Below are positions 1-10,282 of a DNA stretch of 64,000 nt, piece by piece. The notes under the pieces are model-generated. The model saw only the letters and a list, made by a program, of their open reading frames with translations. It was not told where the DNA came from and did no database searches. The stretch is from contig JABYQN010000007.1 of assembly GCA_022606135.1 (NCBI GenBank), positions 1,736,001 through 1,800,000 on the forward strand, in the 5' to 3' direction. The DNA comes from Fomes fomentarius (lineage: Eukaryota; Basidiomycota; Agaricomycetes; Polyporales; Polyporaceae). Every line of letters begins with the position of its first letter. Within the stretch, counting starts at the first letter, position 1. The translations under genes and the position numbers were made by a program.

Positions 1-2278
1 GCGCAACCACATAGTGGATAGCGCTGTAGAGTTCGTCCTCTTCTTGTTCTGACGCTTGACGCCCACTCACCGACGCTCTAGGTTCATGAATCCGCACGGT
101 GATATGACATCTAGCCCGAGCGCCACGGTGCGTCCAATAGTATATTACGGCTAACAGTCTTCCTCAGATGTTACATACGACTTGTCATAGTGGTTTCAAC
201 CCTTACTCATTGGCGTAGCGACCCTAGTGGACTTGCTTTTGACAGGCACTCTAGTGATCATCCTGCGCAAGAGCCGAATGCGGACTGTCCCTGGAAGGTG
301 CCTAAGAATTAAATGCAGTATCAAGATGAAACACTCACTGCTTCCTTGATAGACATGGCACTGAGAGTGTCCTGGATACTCTCGCAGTTTACGCTGTACT
401 GGCGAGTAAGTGCTTGTGGGCTAGATCACCGAGGCAGTCAGTTTACTAAGAGTGGTTGTGCATAGCTGCCCTTAACATGTATGTAATCAATTCGCTGGAC
501 ACGCCCAAGCGTCTTGCTCACAGGTAACCTCAGCTCTTTCGCCATTCCAATGCTTGTTAGCGTATGTATCTTCTCAGTTCAGATTCTGTCTTGACTTTGA
601 CGCCCTCGGAATAGTCGATCGTGTCCCGAGACACCAGTGAGCTATTTACAGCGATCTCAATACCCGGGACCAAAGGTTCGTGGTCTCTCCCCAACGCCAC
701 TCATGACTTGAGAACCCGGAATGTTCACGGATGCTCCTGCAGTATACGCAACCTCTGTTCTAGTATTGTGAGCTCTCATGGTTCAATCTCATGTTCCCGA
801 CTGTTTTGAGCTTCAGTTGTGCCTCAGCTTGAACTGTCGGCGCGTCCTCTCTGAACGCGCGAACCGGTATACTGGCACCACCTTGGCCTTCAATCTCAGT
901 ATCTTCGATCACCAGAATCGAAACGTTACTAGCAGTGGGGATCCAGAGCAGGGAGTCCGTGTACATCTGTTTATCTCGGAAAAGAGGCTGACATGATCAT
1001 ATAGGGCATTCACACGGCTCTGCCTCATCCGGCGAGGTGCGCGGGAGCAACATCGCAGACCGCTGTTGAATCATACCCGCCAGACAGAGACCGTGACATG
1101 GATCGCGGTGGGTGGCCGTCATCATCGACCATGCTAGAGGACCGCGAGGAGACCCACGCAATGTAGGCGATGTACTGTACTCCCGGGAGTCCCGAGTTTC
1201 TTGTCTTCCTCGTGCGATCGACGTAACTGGAATCCCGCTCACGCTCGCCCATTGTACTTTGCTCTCGCACTAAGTTGGATTAACCAAGTTGTGCACACCA
1301 ACGCTCGCACGCAAAGGAGACGAGTATCGATGACGTTTGAAATACTGGTCCTCCACGAAGCGTTTCATGCCACGGCCGACATGATGGAATGGAAAATCAC
1401 TATTCTGGCATCGATTCCGGTCACCCCTCGCAGTGAAGGTACCCTACTGAAGGAGGAGACAGTGAGTGCGAGGGCGAGGCAGCAGCGACGGCGACATGAC
1501 GAAGTAGTAAGGAGTGTGGTTGGGATTATAGTGATACTCAGATGTGCGGTCTACCCAAGAGAGGGAGCGTTGAAGACAGTAGTCTCGAACCAAGAATGTG
1601 GAACTTCAAACGTTGAGTCATGTACAGCAGGTGGAAGTTCTTCTCTCTAGTAACGCTTGCAAATTCCGAGTTGTCCGCATAGACGCCTGACTAATTCTCG
1701 CCCTAGTTCTGCTGGCAGTGGGACTCTGCCAAGTGGCATCCCCATACTCCATGCTAGAAGGGAGACTAGCGTTATTCAATCACTATCATGTCTGAGTAGT
1801 CACTGGCCAAGAACAATGTCCCTTATATGTAGGAAAGAGTCTCGGACGTCCTTTCTTGGTTGTCGAGTTCTCGGGATACGACGTCGACAAGAGCGGACAC
1901 TCTACAGCACGACCTCTCGACCTGCATCCTACAGCAGTACTAGTGGCCGACAGTGCTCAATATGGCAGCGTGGCACAACCAGGGCCGAGTTCCTTCGACA
2001 TTGACCACATGGCACACATCACTCCATCGAGAACAAGGGGCTCAGTCTGACTCTCGACATCAGTAGCGCAGATATTGGTTGCGCACTCCGGTAAGCATAA
2101 CTGACCAATACGGCGACCGCATCAGGCTACAATGGATAGGCGGTCGCCGTTTAAACGTTTATGAACGAAGTCTGACCAACTTTCACACAGGCCATTGTCT
2201 GTCCTATCAGTTTCGGGGCAACTCTTCCTAGACTTGTGACTTTTCGTTCATTTTGCTCCTGACTCTTGCTACTCCAGC
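1..2278. other. No supported gene; promoter-side DNA of epoxide hydrolase 1
   Basis: Open frames here are short, start mostly at non-ATG codons and show no recognisable domain, so I see no gene. The right-hand copy of the block is flanked by an M20 dipeptidase in the equivalent mirror position, but I could not find any trace of that gene here, so the duplication appears to stop just upstream of the hydrolase start. The one notable structure is the 11-bp inverted repeat at 2110-2150. Confidence 0.5.
2110..2150. repeat. Perfect 11-bp inverted repeat upstream of epoxide hydrolase 1
   Basis: The arm acggcgaccgc at 2110-2120 is matched by its exact reverse complement gcggtcgccgt at 2140-2150, with a 19-base spacer. 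It sits about 130 bp before the start codon of the hydrolase, and is followed directly by the palindrome aaacgttt. It could be a dimeric transcription-factor site or a hairpin in a 5' leader; no known motif is claimed. Confidence 0.6.
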
Positions 2279-3919
2279 ATGTCGTCTTCATCCGAAGTCG
2301 AACAGCCATTCAAGTTGACTGTCCCCGACAGTGACCTGGAGCTGCTCCACAAGAAGCTCGAACTTGTACGGTTCCCTGACGAGCTCGAGGACGCAGGATG
2401 GAACTACGGTGCCCCGCTTGTGGATATCAAGCGTCTTGTTGCGTACTGGAAGGACACGTTCGACTGGCGCAAGGCGGAGGCCAGAATCAACGAGCTACCG
2501 ATGTTCACACGTGACATCGACATCACTAGTTTCGGGACACTCAACATCCACTACATCCACCAAAAGAGCGAGGTGCAAAATGCGATCCCGCTCCTCTTTG
2601 TTCATGGATGTAAGACTCATGCAAACACAACGCGTGTATTTGCTGACGTGATTGCGTTCCTCAGGGCCTGGTAACTTCCTCGAAGTGAAGAAGTTGCTCC
2701 CGCTGCTGACGGCGAGCTCTCCGAGCCACCCGAGCTTCCACGTGGTTGCCTTGAGCCTTCCGGGATACGGCTTTTCTGAGGCTCCCAAGAAACCGGGGTT
2801 CAAAGGGCCGCAATACGCCGAGGTAATGGGTCCGATGTCCCTGCTCATGCTTCATCTATACTGACAGCTCCTGGGTGCAGTTATTCAACAATCTGATGCT
2901 GGCGCTTGGGTATAACGAGTACGGTATGCCGGCGACTTGCGGAAGCGGATATGGTCCAAGTTTCGAACAGATTACTGATATCGTTGAACACAGTGTATCA
3001 AGGCGGGGACTGGGGACATATTGTCCGTATCCTGGCACTCTGTCCCGTCTCGAACTCTTCGTGCTGACCTTGCCCTTTCCAGCTTGGCCTCCATGCCGTT
3101 ACTCACTACGGTCATAAACATATCAAAGCGTGGCACTCAAACATGCCCTTGTACGTCTCGAAGGGCCTACTTTACAGTACAGCGCTCACCGTGATCTTAG
3201 CGCTGGCGGCCTACCTTCATTTTTCAAACATCCGCTCGTCTTCCTGGAAATGTTTCTTCTGCCATTCCGGAAGGCTGAGTTGGAGGGCTTAAAGACTGCC
3301 CAGCAATTCGGACTCACAGGTACCGGTTACAACCGTCAACAATCGACCCGCCCCCAGACGCTCGCGTACGGTCTCAGCGACTCACCCGTCGCGATCTTGG
3401 CCTGGATTTACGAGAAGCTGGTTGGCTGGACGGATAACTATCCCTGGACAGAGGACGAAGGTACTGTGATGCATTGTGGTTGTCCCTCCCCCACGTTGAC
3501 AATAGCCCTCTTTTAAGTTCTCGAATGGATCTCCGTCTACTGGTTCTCCCGCGCCGGTCCCGGAGAGTCCACGCGCATCTACTACGAGATGAGCAATGGT
3601 AACATCGGGACCTCTTTTGACGGTTTCGTGTGGCAGTCCGTCCCACTCGGAGTTTCGTACTTCCCAGGGGAGATTGTCCGTCTCCCGAGATCGTGCGTGG
3701 TGTGCTTTCGACTATCTTCCCTTACGATCCTGACAATCTCTCCTATTGGTAAGGTGGGCGCACACGCTGGGTAAAGTTGTATTCGTGTCGGAACACACCA
3801 AAGGCGGACATTTCGCCGCATTCGAGCAGCCGGCATTGCTCGTACACGATCTCCGCAAGATGTATGGGAAGGGAGGGCCAACGTACGGGGTCGTACCCGG
3901 CAAAGATGGATATGCATGA
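2279..3919 (+). CDS. Epoxide hydrolase, microsomal/EHN type, copy 1
   Basis: Spliced gene for an epoxide hydrolase, which opens epoxides to vicinal diols by adding water. The first exon encodes the N-terminal EHN domain ([18 protein letters not shown], then [16 protein letters not shown]), which normally precedes an alpha/beta-hydrolase fold. Splicing joins the oxyanion motif HGWPGNF, then [11 protein letters not shown], then the nucleophile motif YQGGDWGH, where the Asp is the expected nucleophile. The lid tyrosine region (STRIYYEM) and the late catalytic His ([13 protein letters not shown]) follow, ending in [10 protein letters not shown]. At least six short introns are needed. The start is ATG at 2279. 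One intron before the WAHTLGK segment seems to end in AAG instead of YAG, so a splicing defect is possible. A paralogue lies at 59976-61609 on the other strand. Substrate cannot be told. Confidence 0.85.
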
Positions 3920-4015
3920 AGAGCTTCAATTCCAATAGTTGTACATGCTGTAGCAGAGTCTGGTCCAAATACAGCTCCGCTGGTGATATGGCTACATGGA
4001 GATGAAACGAGCAGA

Positions 4016-4512
4016 CTATAGAAGCTTGACGAGCACGCCCCGCACAAGGCCACATTCCGAGTTCAAGCCCTGCCAGCGAGCATCCAAAGCATACATTCGC
4101 CATGCACCGGGACCATATACAAACTGGTGGAGACCCGTGATCAGCCACATATCTCCATCGTGGCCAGAAGGAAGCAATGCTTACCAAGATACATGGGGAG
4201 CCTTGCATCGCAGGGCGGTCAACGCTGAACATGATGAACAGAGAGGTAGCACCCAACAGTAGCACAAGACCATACGCCCGCCCCGCTATCCTGTGAATAT
4301 TAGTTAGCAGCAACGAGTCCGAGTCCGAGTCCGAGAGCGGTACACAAACAACATGCCCGAGTCTAGTCCAAGTCCAAGCAAAGTGCAACAGATACACAGC
4401 ACACCGAGACCGGGAACCAGACAGTCTGTGTTCGATCGCCACTAACCGAAAGACGTCAGTAATGGCACAGAGGAGAAGGAGCTGGACAATGTACTCACTG
4501 GTCGGCGATCAT
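4016..4512 (-). CDS. Putative small membrane protein, spliced (copy 1)
   Basis: Not a recognised family. The ATG at 4512 overlaps the stop codon of gene B (ATGA). A textbook intron follows at 4442-4497 (GTGAGT donor, CTGAC branch point, TAG acceptor). The next exon encodes a hydrophobic stretch beginning LVPGLGVLCICCTLLGLGL. After a second intron with a CTAAC branch point comes another hydrophobic run (GLVLLLGATSLFIMFSV), then a GTAAGC..CAG intron and a last exon starting FVYGPGAWRMYALDARWQG. The second donor is uncertain. The same exons and introns can be traced in the right-hand copy (59325-59941), with length differences in multiples of three in the hydrophobic part. It may be a separate gene or the 3' exons of gene B. 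Confidence 0.35.
4306..4341. repeat. Short GAGTCC hexamer microsatellite
   Basis: About three to four tandem copies of gagtcc/gtccga lie inside the putative second exon or intron of the membrane ORF. The right-hand copy has fewer units at the corresponding place, so the tract has changed length since duplication. Confidence 0.5.
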
Positions 4513-5234
4513 GCGCGCAGAGTCCGCGTCGGCCGTGGCAGCCGGCTCGGAGCCAGTCTATTCAGAGCAGTCTTGACCTTGACGAAGCCTGGTGCCAACC
4601 ACTCCTGTTGTCTCTTGATCTTGCTGGCGTATGCTTGTGTCCGCGGAAGCTTGCGCGGGGCCGCCGTCACCTTGAGGTCTTCGGTGCACATCCGTACACG
4701 TTTGGGGCTCGACGGCAAAGGCAGTTGTGCCCGCGACCCGTTCAGGACCTCCAGACTTACCATACTCACCACTTCCATCAGAACACCCGTCTCCTCTTCA
4801 GCCTTCACCTCATCCTGGAGATTGGTCGTAGTCGCTTCTTGGTTATCCTCGGCCAGCGTAGGATACCTAGGAAAGTCAGGTGCCACCTCTACCTCTACCT
4901 TACCACCCGCGAACCATTCATCCTCTCCAACCCAAACGTCAGGCTTACGCTCACTTGTATCTTGCTTAGAAAGACTTGAAACAGGCTCTTGCGGCTGCTT
5001 CTCCGAGTCGACGACTTGACGGTCGAGGTCCAGGAAGGATGCAGCAGTGAAATTGTATTGCAGGCCGGTCGTGTCCAAGCGCATGGGCGAAGGGCCAGCC
5101 GGGACGAACAACCGAGGATAGAAGGAGGCGGAGACGAAGGGGTACGGCGCCGAGAAGGGCAAAGGCCGGTGAGTGAGCTCGTAAGGAAGCTCGCCATACT
5201 CGTCGACAGTGTAAAGATAAGCAGGAGGGTTCAT
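4509..5234 (-). CDS. Unknown protein B, copy 1 (about 241 aa)
   Basis: I do not recognise this protein. The frame is open on the minus strand from 5429, but the best start is the ATG at 5234 (protein begins MNPPAYLYTVDEYGELPYEL), because it has a good fungal context (gccATGaac) and is kept in the paralogous copy. Upstream, a likely 5' intron runs from a GTGAGT donor near 5412 to a GCGCAG acceptor near 5280. The N-terminal third is Pro/Tyr/Phe-rich (FSAPYPFVSASFYPRLFVPA), the middle is acidic (SERKPDVWVGEDEW) and the C-terminus is basic (TQAYASKIKRQQEW). No signal peptide or membrane segment is evident. Its stop overlaps the start of the downstream membrane ORF. The copy at 58606-59328 has in-frame stops, so this one is the only possibly functional version in the window. 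Confidence 0.6.
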   Translation of the reverse strand: MNPPAYLYTVDEYGELPYELTHRPLPFSAPYPFVSASFYPRLFVPAGPSPMRLDTTGLQYNFTAASFLDLDRQVVDSEKQPQEPVSSLSKQDTSERKPDVWVGEDEWFAGGKVEVEVAPDFPRYPTLAEDNQEATTTNLQDEVKAEEETGVLMEVVSMVSLEVLNGSRAQLPLPSSPKRVRMCTEDLKVTAAPRKLPRTQAYASKIKRQQEWLAPGFVKVKTALNRLAPSRLPRPTRTLRA

Positions 5235-5967
5235 GGCGTTGAATTTCAAGACGTTCGTAGAGTAGGACGAGGAAAACACTGCGCAACAGTGGGGAAGATG
5301 ATGGTAAGGGTAGATCGTTCCTTTCACCGGGGTCGATAGATTTATGTATGTCGGATAGCGTCTCAAATCCAGCCATTGAGGATCGTGCGAGAGTCTAGGC
5401 ATACTCACCGACATAGGCTCCGGTGTCAAAGATGTCTCCAGTTCAGAATAGGACCAGCACGCCGAACGTCCCTCTGGCTGTGGGTCTCGGCTGGTTGATA
5501 TGAGCTTGAGGGACTAAGATTGAGATGTGTGAATGAGTCGAAGTCTCGTATATTTTTCTCTGAAGCCTAGAAGACATGAAAGATCGAGAGGCGCAAGGGA
5601 AAGATGGTTAGAATAGAGACGTGAGTCTCACAAATTAAACTACTACTTGAACATAGAGGCGCCTAGAGGGACTCCCGCGGATGCCGAGGAACACCGGCCC
5701 GAGCGACAAGCGACCGAACGGGCAGTCGCTGAGTCCGTCGCTGCTCATTCCTCCGCTCATCGAACATGCCATTCACACATCGTCCAACATCTGCCTCAAA
5801 TAACCGGAATGAGATCTACGAGGAGCTTGACTAGGTTTTGCTCGTGCTGGGAGTCTAGATGTCGCCAACGCGACCCCTATCGTTGTCGGTCTGAATCTCA
5901 ATCCAACTCTTTCGACCCAAGTCGGATATCATTCCCGTCTGACAAGGAGGGCGGATACGTCTGAGCA

Positions 5968-5973
5968 TATAAG
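5968..5973 (+). promoter_or_regulatory. TATA box of gene C, copy 1
   Basis: The sequence gcatataagaaggtgtggcc lies about 125 bp before the C start codon. It is identical in the right copy (56337-56342 on the minus strand) at nearly the same spacing, which supports a core promoter kept in both duplicates. Confidence 0.6.
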
Positions 5974-6095
5974 AAGGTGTGGCCGAGTATTTGCCCCTTA
6001 CATCTCTCTTGTCTTTGTCCACTGCTGTGCACTGGTCGCTTCCCTAGTCCGCCTTCAGAACTTTCAGTTCAGTACGCCCTTCCTATTCCTTCATC

Positions 6096-7079
6096 ATGTC
6101 TTCCTTCTCGCCCTTGGCCAAGTGCATCTTTAGGACTCCCAGCGGCCGCCGCTTCATCCGGCGTCGCTCCAACGTCAAGCCTCGCATCCTGCAAGAGCAC
6201 GACCATTGGACAGCGACTCATGCGGCCAAAGTTGGTGAGTACACATTCAATGCTCACTCTTTAGCAGCTTCTCATCATACAGGGGCTGCAGCATCCCCGG
6301 ACACGAGGTCGACCGAGGTTGCGGTCGCCTACACGAAGGTGATGGTCGGCATCCCGGTACAAGGGACAAGCAAGTCGGGGGAGGAGTTGAGGAAGCCGGC
6401 TAGACCTAACGCTGGGGAGCTAGGTATGTATGATGGCGATGCAGAACGCAGCGCAGCTCCTCGCGCTGGTAAACGCCGTGCTCGAGAGGAGGATGAGGAC
6501 GAGGACGAGGAGAACATCCCGAGGGACCTGGGCCGGAGCGTGAAGAAGCTCAAGACCTCAATGTCGACCGCGGCTGGGGACAAGCGCCGCGCCTCCGAGT
6601 CCGACGACCTGGACGACCTGGACGACATTGGCCGGCCCGTCAAGAAGCTCAAGACCGCCCACATCCACCGCAGCATCCTCAAAGCCCCGACGTTGGCGCC
6701 GACTTCGACCTCCTCGACCGGGGGTGTGGTGGAGAGCAAGAAAAAGCAGGTACGTTGGTGCTCTTCGGTAGTTGGGGAGGGGGTGGCTGTCCTCCCCCGC
6801 TGCTCTGCATCGCTTTCTCCTGTAGCCCGCCCGCCAAGGACGATTCGCAAGCAGAAGCTCGGTGGACGACAGGCGGCTGTGGAAGGCGCCAAGCGGACGA
6901 TCTTGGCCGACGAAGACGATAGGGAGGCGGCTATGGCGAAGCTGAGGGCGATGCAGGAGGAGGTCGAGGCTGCGGCAGTGAAGGCGTTCCGGAGAAGGCA
7001 GGCGGACGCACGGCAAAGAAGGGAGCGTTTGCGGGAATATTGCGAGGCGAATGGGGTAGAGATATGGAAGGTTCTGTGA
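6096..7079 (+). CDS. Unknown acidic/basic nuclear protein C, copy 1
   Basis: About 327 aa if read straight through; an in-frame 48-bp intron is likely at 6235-6282 (GTGAGT..ACAG), giving about 311 aa. The start ATG at 6096 begins MSSFSPLAKCIFRTPSGRR. There is a bipartite-like basic region followed by acid (KRRAREEDEDEDEEN, about residue 128), then two copies of a VKKLKT motif (GRSVKKLKT and GRPVKKLKT) separated by a DDLDDLDD run, a KKKQVRW stretch resembling an RVxF docking motif, and a long C-terminal helix rich in Arg/Ala/Glu (REAAMAKLRAMQEEVEAAA; RRRQADARQRRERLREYCE). This suggests a nuclear, partly coiled-coil protein, but the family is not recognised. The paralogue at 55240-56214 is very similar and differs only by in-frame indels, so both look functional. 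Confidence 0.75.
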   Translation: MSSFSPLAKCIFRTPSGRRFIRRRSNVKPRILQEHDHWTATHAAKVGEYTFNAHSLAASHHTGAAASPDTRSTEVAVAYTKVMVGIPVQGTSKSGEELRKPARPNAGELGMYDGDAERSAAPRAGKRRAREEDEDEDEENIPRDLGRSVKKLKTSMSTAAGDKRRASESDDLDDLDDIGRPVKKLKTAHIHRSILKAPTLAPTSTSSTGGVVESKKKQVRWCSSVVGEGVAVLPRCSASLSPVARPPRTIRKQKLGGRQAAVEGAKRTILADEDDREAAMAKLRAMQEEVEAAAVKAFRRRQADARQRRERLREYCEANGVEIWKVL

Positions 7080-8285
7080 TGTTTGGGCTTGGATGCGCTG
7101 GTCGCGGGTTTTGTCATTTTGGATGATTCGATGGTGTAACCTGTCTGTCTGAACTCGGACATTCTCATGGAGGGAGCGTGCTTTAATCATTCTGGTTTGC
7201 GGACTCCCCTAGGACTGCACATGCGTTGTGTGATCGGTTGAGTACGGCAACTTATTCAGCTGGGTGATCCTACCTTCGCGGAACACTGAAAGAAGGGGCA
7301 AAACTAAGAAAAATCGCACCAACGTTATAGGAAAATGCCAACTATCGTGAGACGAGAAAGAGGATAAACACGAAGCGTCAGAAAGCGAACGACGAGTCGA
7401 GAAGTGATCAGCGTGACTCGCAGAACTATGACTGGAGCGGAAAGAGACGGATTGACACCACCACACTAGTAACGATCTGAGCCCGAGACTGGCCGATGCG
7501 TAGTAATGGGTGTACTGTACATTCGTGAAGAGGAATAACGAGAGACTTCATGGATTCGCGTGATCGCGACGCGCACCCATCTAGCAGTCAATGTCAGTGA
7601 GAGTATACGCAAAAATGACTCAAGGAAGTGGGGAAGCCACTGCTACACTGCGCGTGCGATAGGGATTACTATTAGGCACTAGTAATGCCGTTTTTGTGAC
7701 CCCCAGAACTAGTGCTCGAACACGGCCAACATCCTGCCAGTGAGAAGACTTGTTGTGAATTTCCGAGGGCGAAGGGGGCGTGTTGGTTGATTTGGCATGA
7801 ATTCGTTGAGATCTAACTCCGAGCTGAGGAATGCAGGGACCCAAGTCGCTAGCGTGGACCGACGTGACTCTGGCACAAACCACCAAGATGACATTCGGTG
7901 GAGAATATAGGTCCCTCGGCGCAGGTACGTCGGGTGTGCCTCAGAGTACTTTTCAGAGCGGCCTGCGGGTCGTGAGTTCGTATATTCGGCCCAACCACAT
8001 CACGACTCGGCAACACAAACGGACAGGACAGACCGATGTTGACACACCGGAGTACCGACTGCACCGGCTAGGGCCCAGCATCAGGCGCGCTCGAGTGCCA
8101 CGAGCCCGACATCTGCTGTTCTTCACGGGAAGGCCTGATATGGAGTGGCAGGTCATCATGCCTCATGTTCCGACTGTGGACGGAGGTTGTGAAACTGACC
8201 GACGAACGCCGTCTACCTACGTTCGTCTACAAATACTGCGGGTTCCTTAGCTCGCGGGAGGCTGTGACATTATCTCGATAGCTCG

Positions 8286-8310
8286 AACTTGAACTTGAAC
8301 TTGAACTTGG
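8286..8310. repeat. GAACTT hexamer microsatellite, about four units
   Basis: Tandem gaacttgaacttgaactt units are seen directly. This is a simple sequence tract with no flanking gene. Confidence 0.8.
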
Positions 8311-8999
8311 ACCACGCATCATATTAGTTGATGAGCGACTGGCACATTGCGGCAAGTATGACAGCGCCAGACAGAACTTGAAAGGACAGGGAAGATGCAA
8401 GCGATCTCGTCCACAGGCACCTACTAGTACCAGCGTCGAAAATGAGCGCTCAGGCTGGAAGCAGTGACGATGACGATGTGCGGTTTCGGTTAACATGAAA
8501 CGAGACGGAATCTCCCCGCAAGACACCTGCGCAGTACATCATCACAGAGCTATATGTAATGTGGCCACTGGCCCGTGAGGTCAATCCCAGGATAGGCGCC
8601 TATCCTGATAGCTCCGTTTGAATGGATGCTTAAACGTCGTTCAACCTTCCTCATTCGGTACTACCTTCTCTACCTGTGCATCCAAACCAGAAGGCCGCTA
8701 CGTGAAGACATCGGAAATCAATGTACCCTGAGCAAAGATCCGCTGCGGGATTGGAATAGAATGTCGGCTGATGACTCGCTCCAAGTCGTGTTCCTGGTCT
8801 AGGACAATGATCATGCCCTGCGCAATCGAATGCGAGCCTGTGCGAGCACAGCACTTTCCTCCAACGTAGACGACCGTCTCTGACATCTGCACGTCAATCA
8901 TACCACTGGCATCATCTCGCTCTGAAATGCGCACTATCGTTCCCGAGCGGTGGCGTCGGAGCGTTGATCATCCTTGACGCTCTGCACCCAATGCTCTTG

Positions 9000-9007
9000 T
9001 ATATAAG
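9000..9007 (+). promoter_or_regulatory. TATA box of methyltransferase gene
   Basis: The sequence tatataag lies 120 bp before the ATG at 9127, with a pyrimidine-rich leader (tctctattctcaac, ccctcgttctcgc) between them, a usual fungal promoter arrangement. Confidence 0.5.
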
Positions 9008-9126
9008 ATAATACCACACCGTCCGTCCTCACCATCTCTATTCTCAACATAAACCCCTCGTTCTCGCACCAGTCAATCTGACTGCTTCTTGAGTCCTCAT
9101 CAACAAGTCATTTGCGTTCTACAGTC

Positions 9127-10282
9127 ATGGCTCAAATATCTGGCTCACGTTATGTGATACCTGCAGAGTCTTTCGAGAAGAAAAGGTACGAGGGTAACCC
9201 TCATAGTATACTGCAAGCAGCTCACCTACCGCTTGGCATGTGTAGGCTCGGTGCTCAGTATTTGGTGAAAAAGCGCATGTTTGGCTGGAAAGAAGCGGTC
9301 CCAGCATCAGTAGACGTTTCTCAGCTCGTTCAGGTTCTGGACGTTGCAGCCGGAACATGCCCGTGGTCCTTGGATCTCGCAAACATGCCCGAAGTGAGGC
9401 CGCGCCTCGACATTCCTGGGAGAGACCCGGCGACATCACCTATCCACCTCTGCGCATGCGATATCAACACGAAGTTCTTTCCTGATAAAGCTATCACCAA
9501 ACAGTTCGGAATCACGACCTTTCAGCACGATGTAACGAAGCCCTTCCCGGACGAGTATCACTATAAGTTCGACCTCGTGCATCTTTGTTTCCTCTTCCTA
9601 TGTCTCACCGAAGACGAATTCAAGGCCGCTCTGGAGAACTGCCGACAGGTTTTGAGTGAGTCTCGAAATCCCGTCTCGTCGGCATTTAGTCACACTCATC
9701 CATTGGTTTAGAGCCCGGCGGCTCGCTCATGATAGAAGAAGCGGATCCGATACTGTATAAGGACAGTATTCCTACGGAGAGCGATCCGGGTCACGATCTC
9801 GAGAAGTGTTTGACTGCTCCCGGATGGCTTGGCCAAGCAAACCGGATATATACCGCTTTCCCGCTACGGAGCGGATTCATCATCGAGTATGACTCCATCT
9901 CCTCTCACTTTTGTCAACCGAAGCACTGAGATGCGCACTTCACAGCCTCACGTTCCGTCTTCCTAGTCTGCTCTCTGCCTCCGGCTATGAGGTGGTCGAC
10001 ACGAAGCGCGTGCTCGGACCTTGGGGGAAGCACGGCCATAACTTCCAGGGAACCGCCGACCGAACCCTCTCGGAGCATGCCGATTTCCCAGAGCAGAACA
10101 TGCGCGTCATCCTCGAACACCTTGCGGCCGCACTCCTTGCGCAGGGGGCGCTCGAAGGACCAGGCGGCACGGCGATCGCGACGAAGGAAGACATGATGGC
10201 TATGCTCCGCGAGGTTGAAGAGGGGCTGCGAGAAGAGGGAGCTTTCTCCCTTGTGCGCTACTGTGTCGCGAAGAAGATGTAG
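9127..10282 (+). CDS. Class I SAM-dependent methyltransferase
   Basis: Start chosen at ATG 9127. Exon 1 (9127-9655) carries the SAM-binding motif I VLDVAAGTCPWSLDLA at about residues 70-85, then an acidic loop region (CACDINTKFF) and FQHDVTKPFPDEYHYKFDLVH, the motif II/III region of a Rossmann-like methyltransferase. Splicing across 9656-9711 joins CRQVL to KPGGSLMIEE, the classic post-motif strand. A second intron, with donor near 9880 and acceptor at about 9960, leads to LLSASGYEVVDTKRV and a C-terminus ending RYCVAKKM. The family includes fungal small-molecule methyltransferases (UMTA/LaeA-like); the substrate cannot be inferred. It has no counterpart in the right-hand copy of the duplicated block, so it was gained on the left or lost on the right. 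Confidence 0.85.

Larger units (their letters stand above)
2260..7215 (+). repeat. Left copy of large inverted segmental duplication
   Basis: This stretch carries, in order, epoxide hydrolase (+), gene B (-), a membrane ORF (-) and gene C (+). The same genes occur in exact mirror order and orientation at 55.08-61.61 kb. Non-coding parts also align: the B promoter, the TATA region and 5' leader of C, and the C 3' flank as far as about 7215. The gap in homology lies at about 5613-5710, where the right copy instead holds about 1.6 kb with the proteasome gene PUP1. Boundaries were judged by eye. Confidence 0.85.
7216..9126. other. Intergenic, no supported gene
   Basis: Homology to the right-hand duplicate ends near 7215. 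The rest has only short frames on both strands with no recognisable domain. It contains a hexamer microsatellite at about 8286-8310 and, at its 3' end, the methyltransferase promoter. Confidence 0.45.

Noticed and set aside
3582..4442. 286-residue minus-strand frame overlapping the 3' end of epoxide hydrolase 1
   Set aside because: Its second half is antisense to the well-supported hydrolase exons and reads through several good introns of the membrane ORF. Only the first half matches the spliced model given.
8286..8310. Tandem hexamer considered as a CRISPR-like or regulatory array
   Set aside because: Units are directly adjacent with no spacers, so it is an ordinary microsatellite in a eukaryotic genome.
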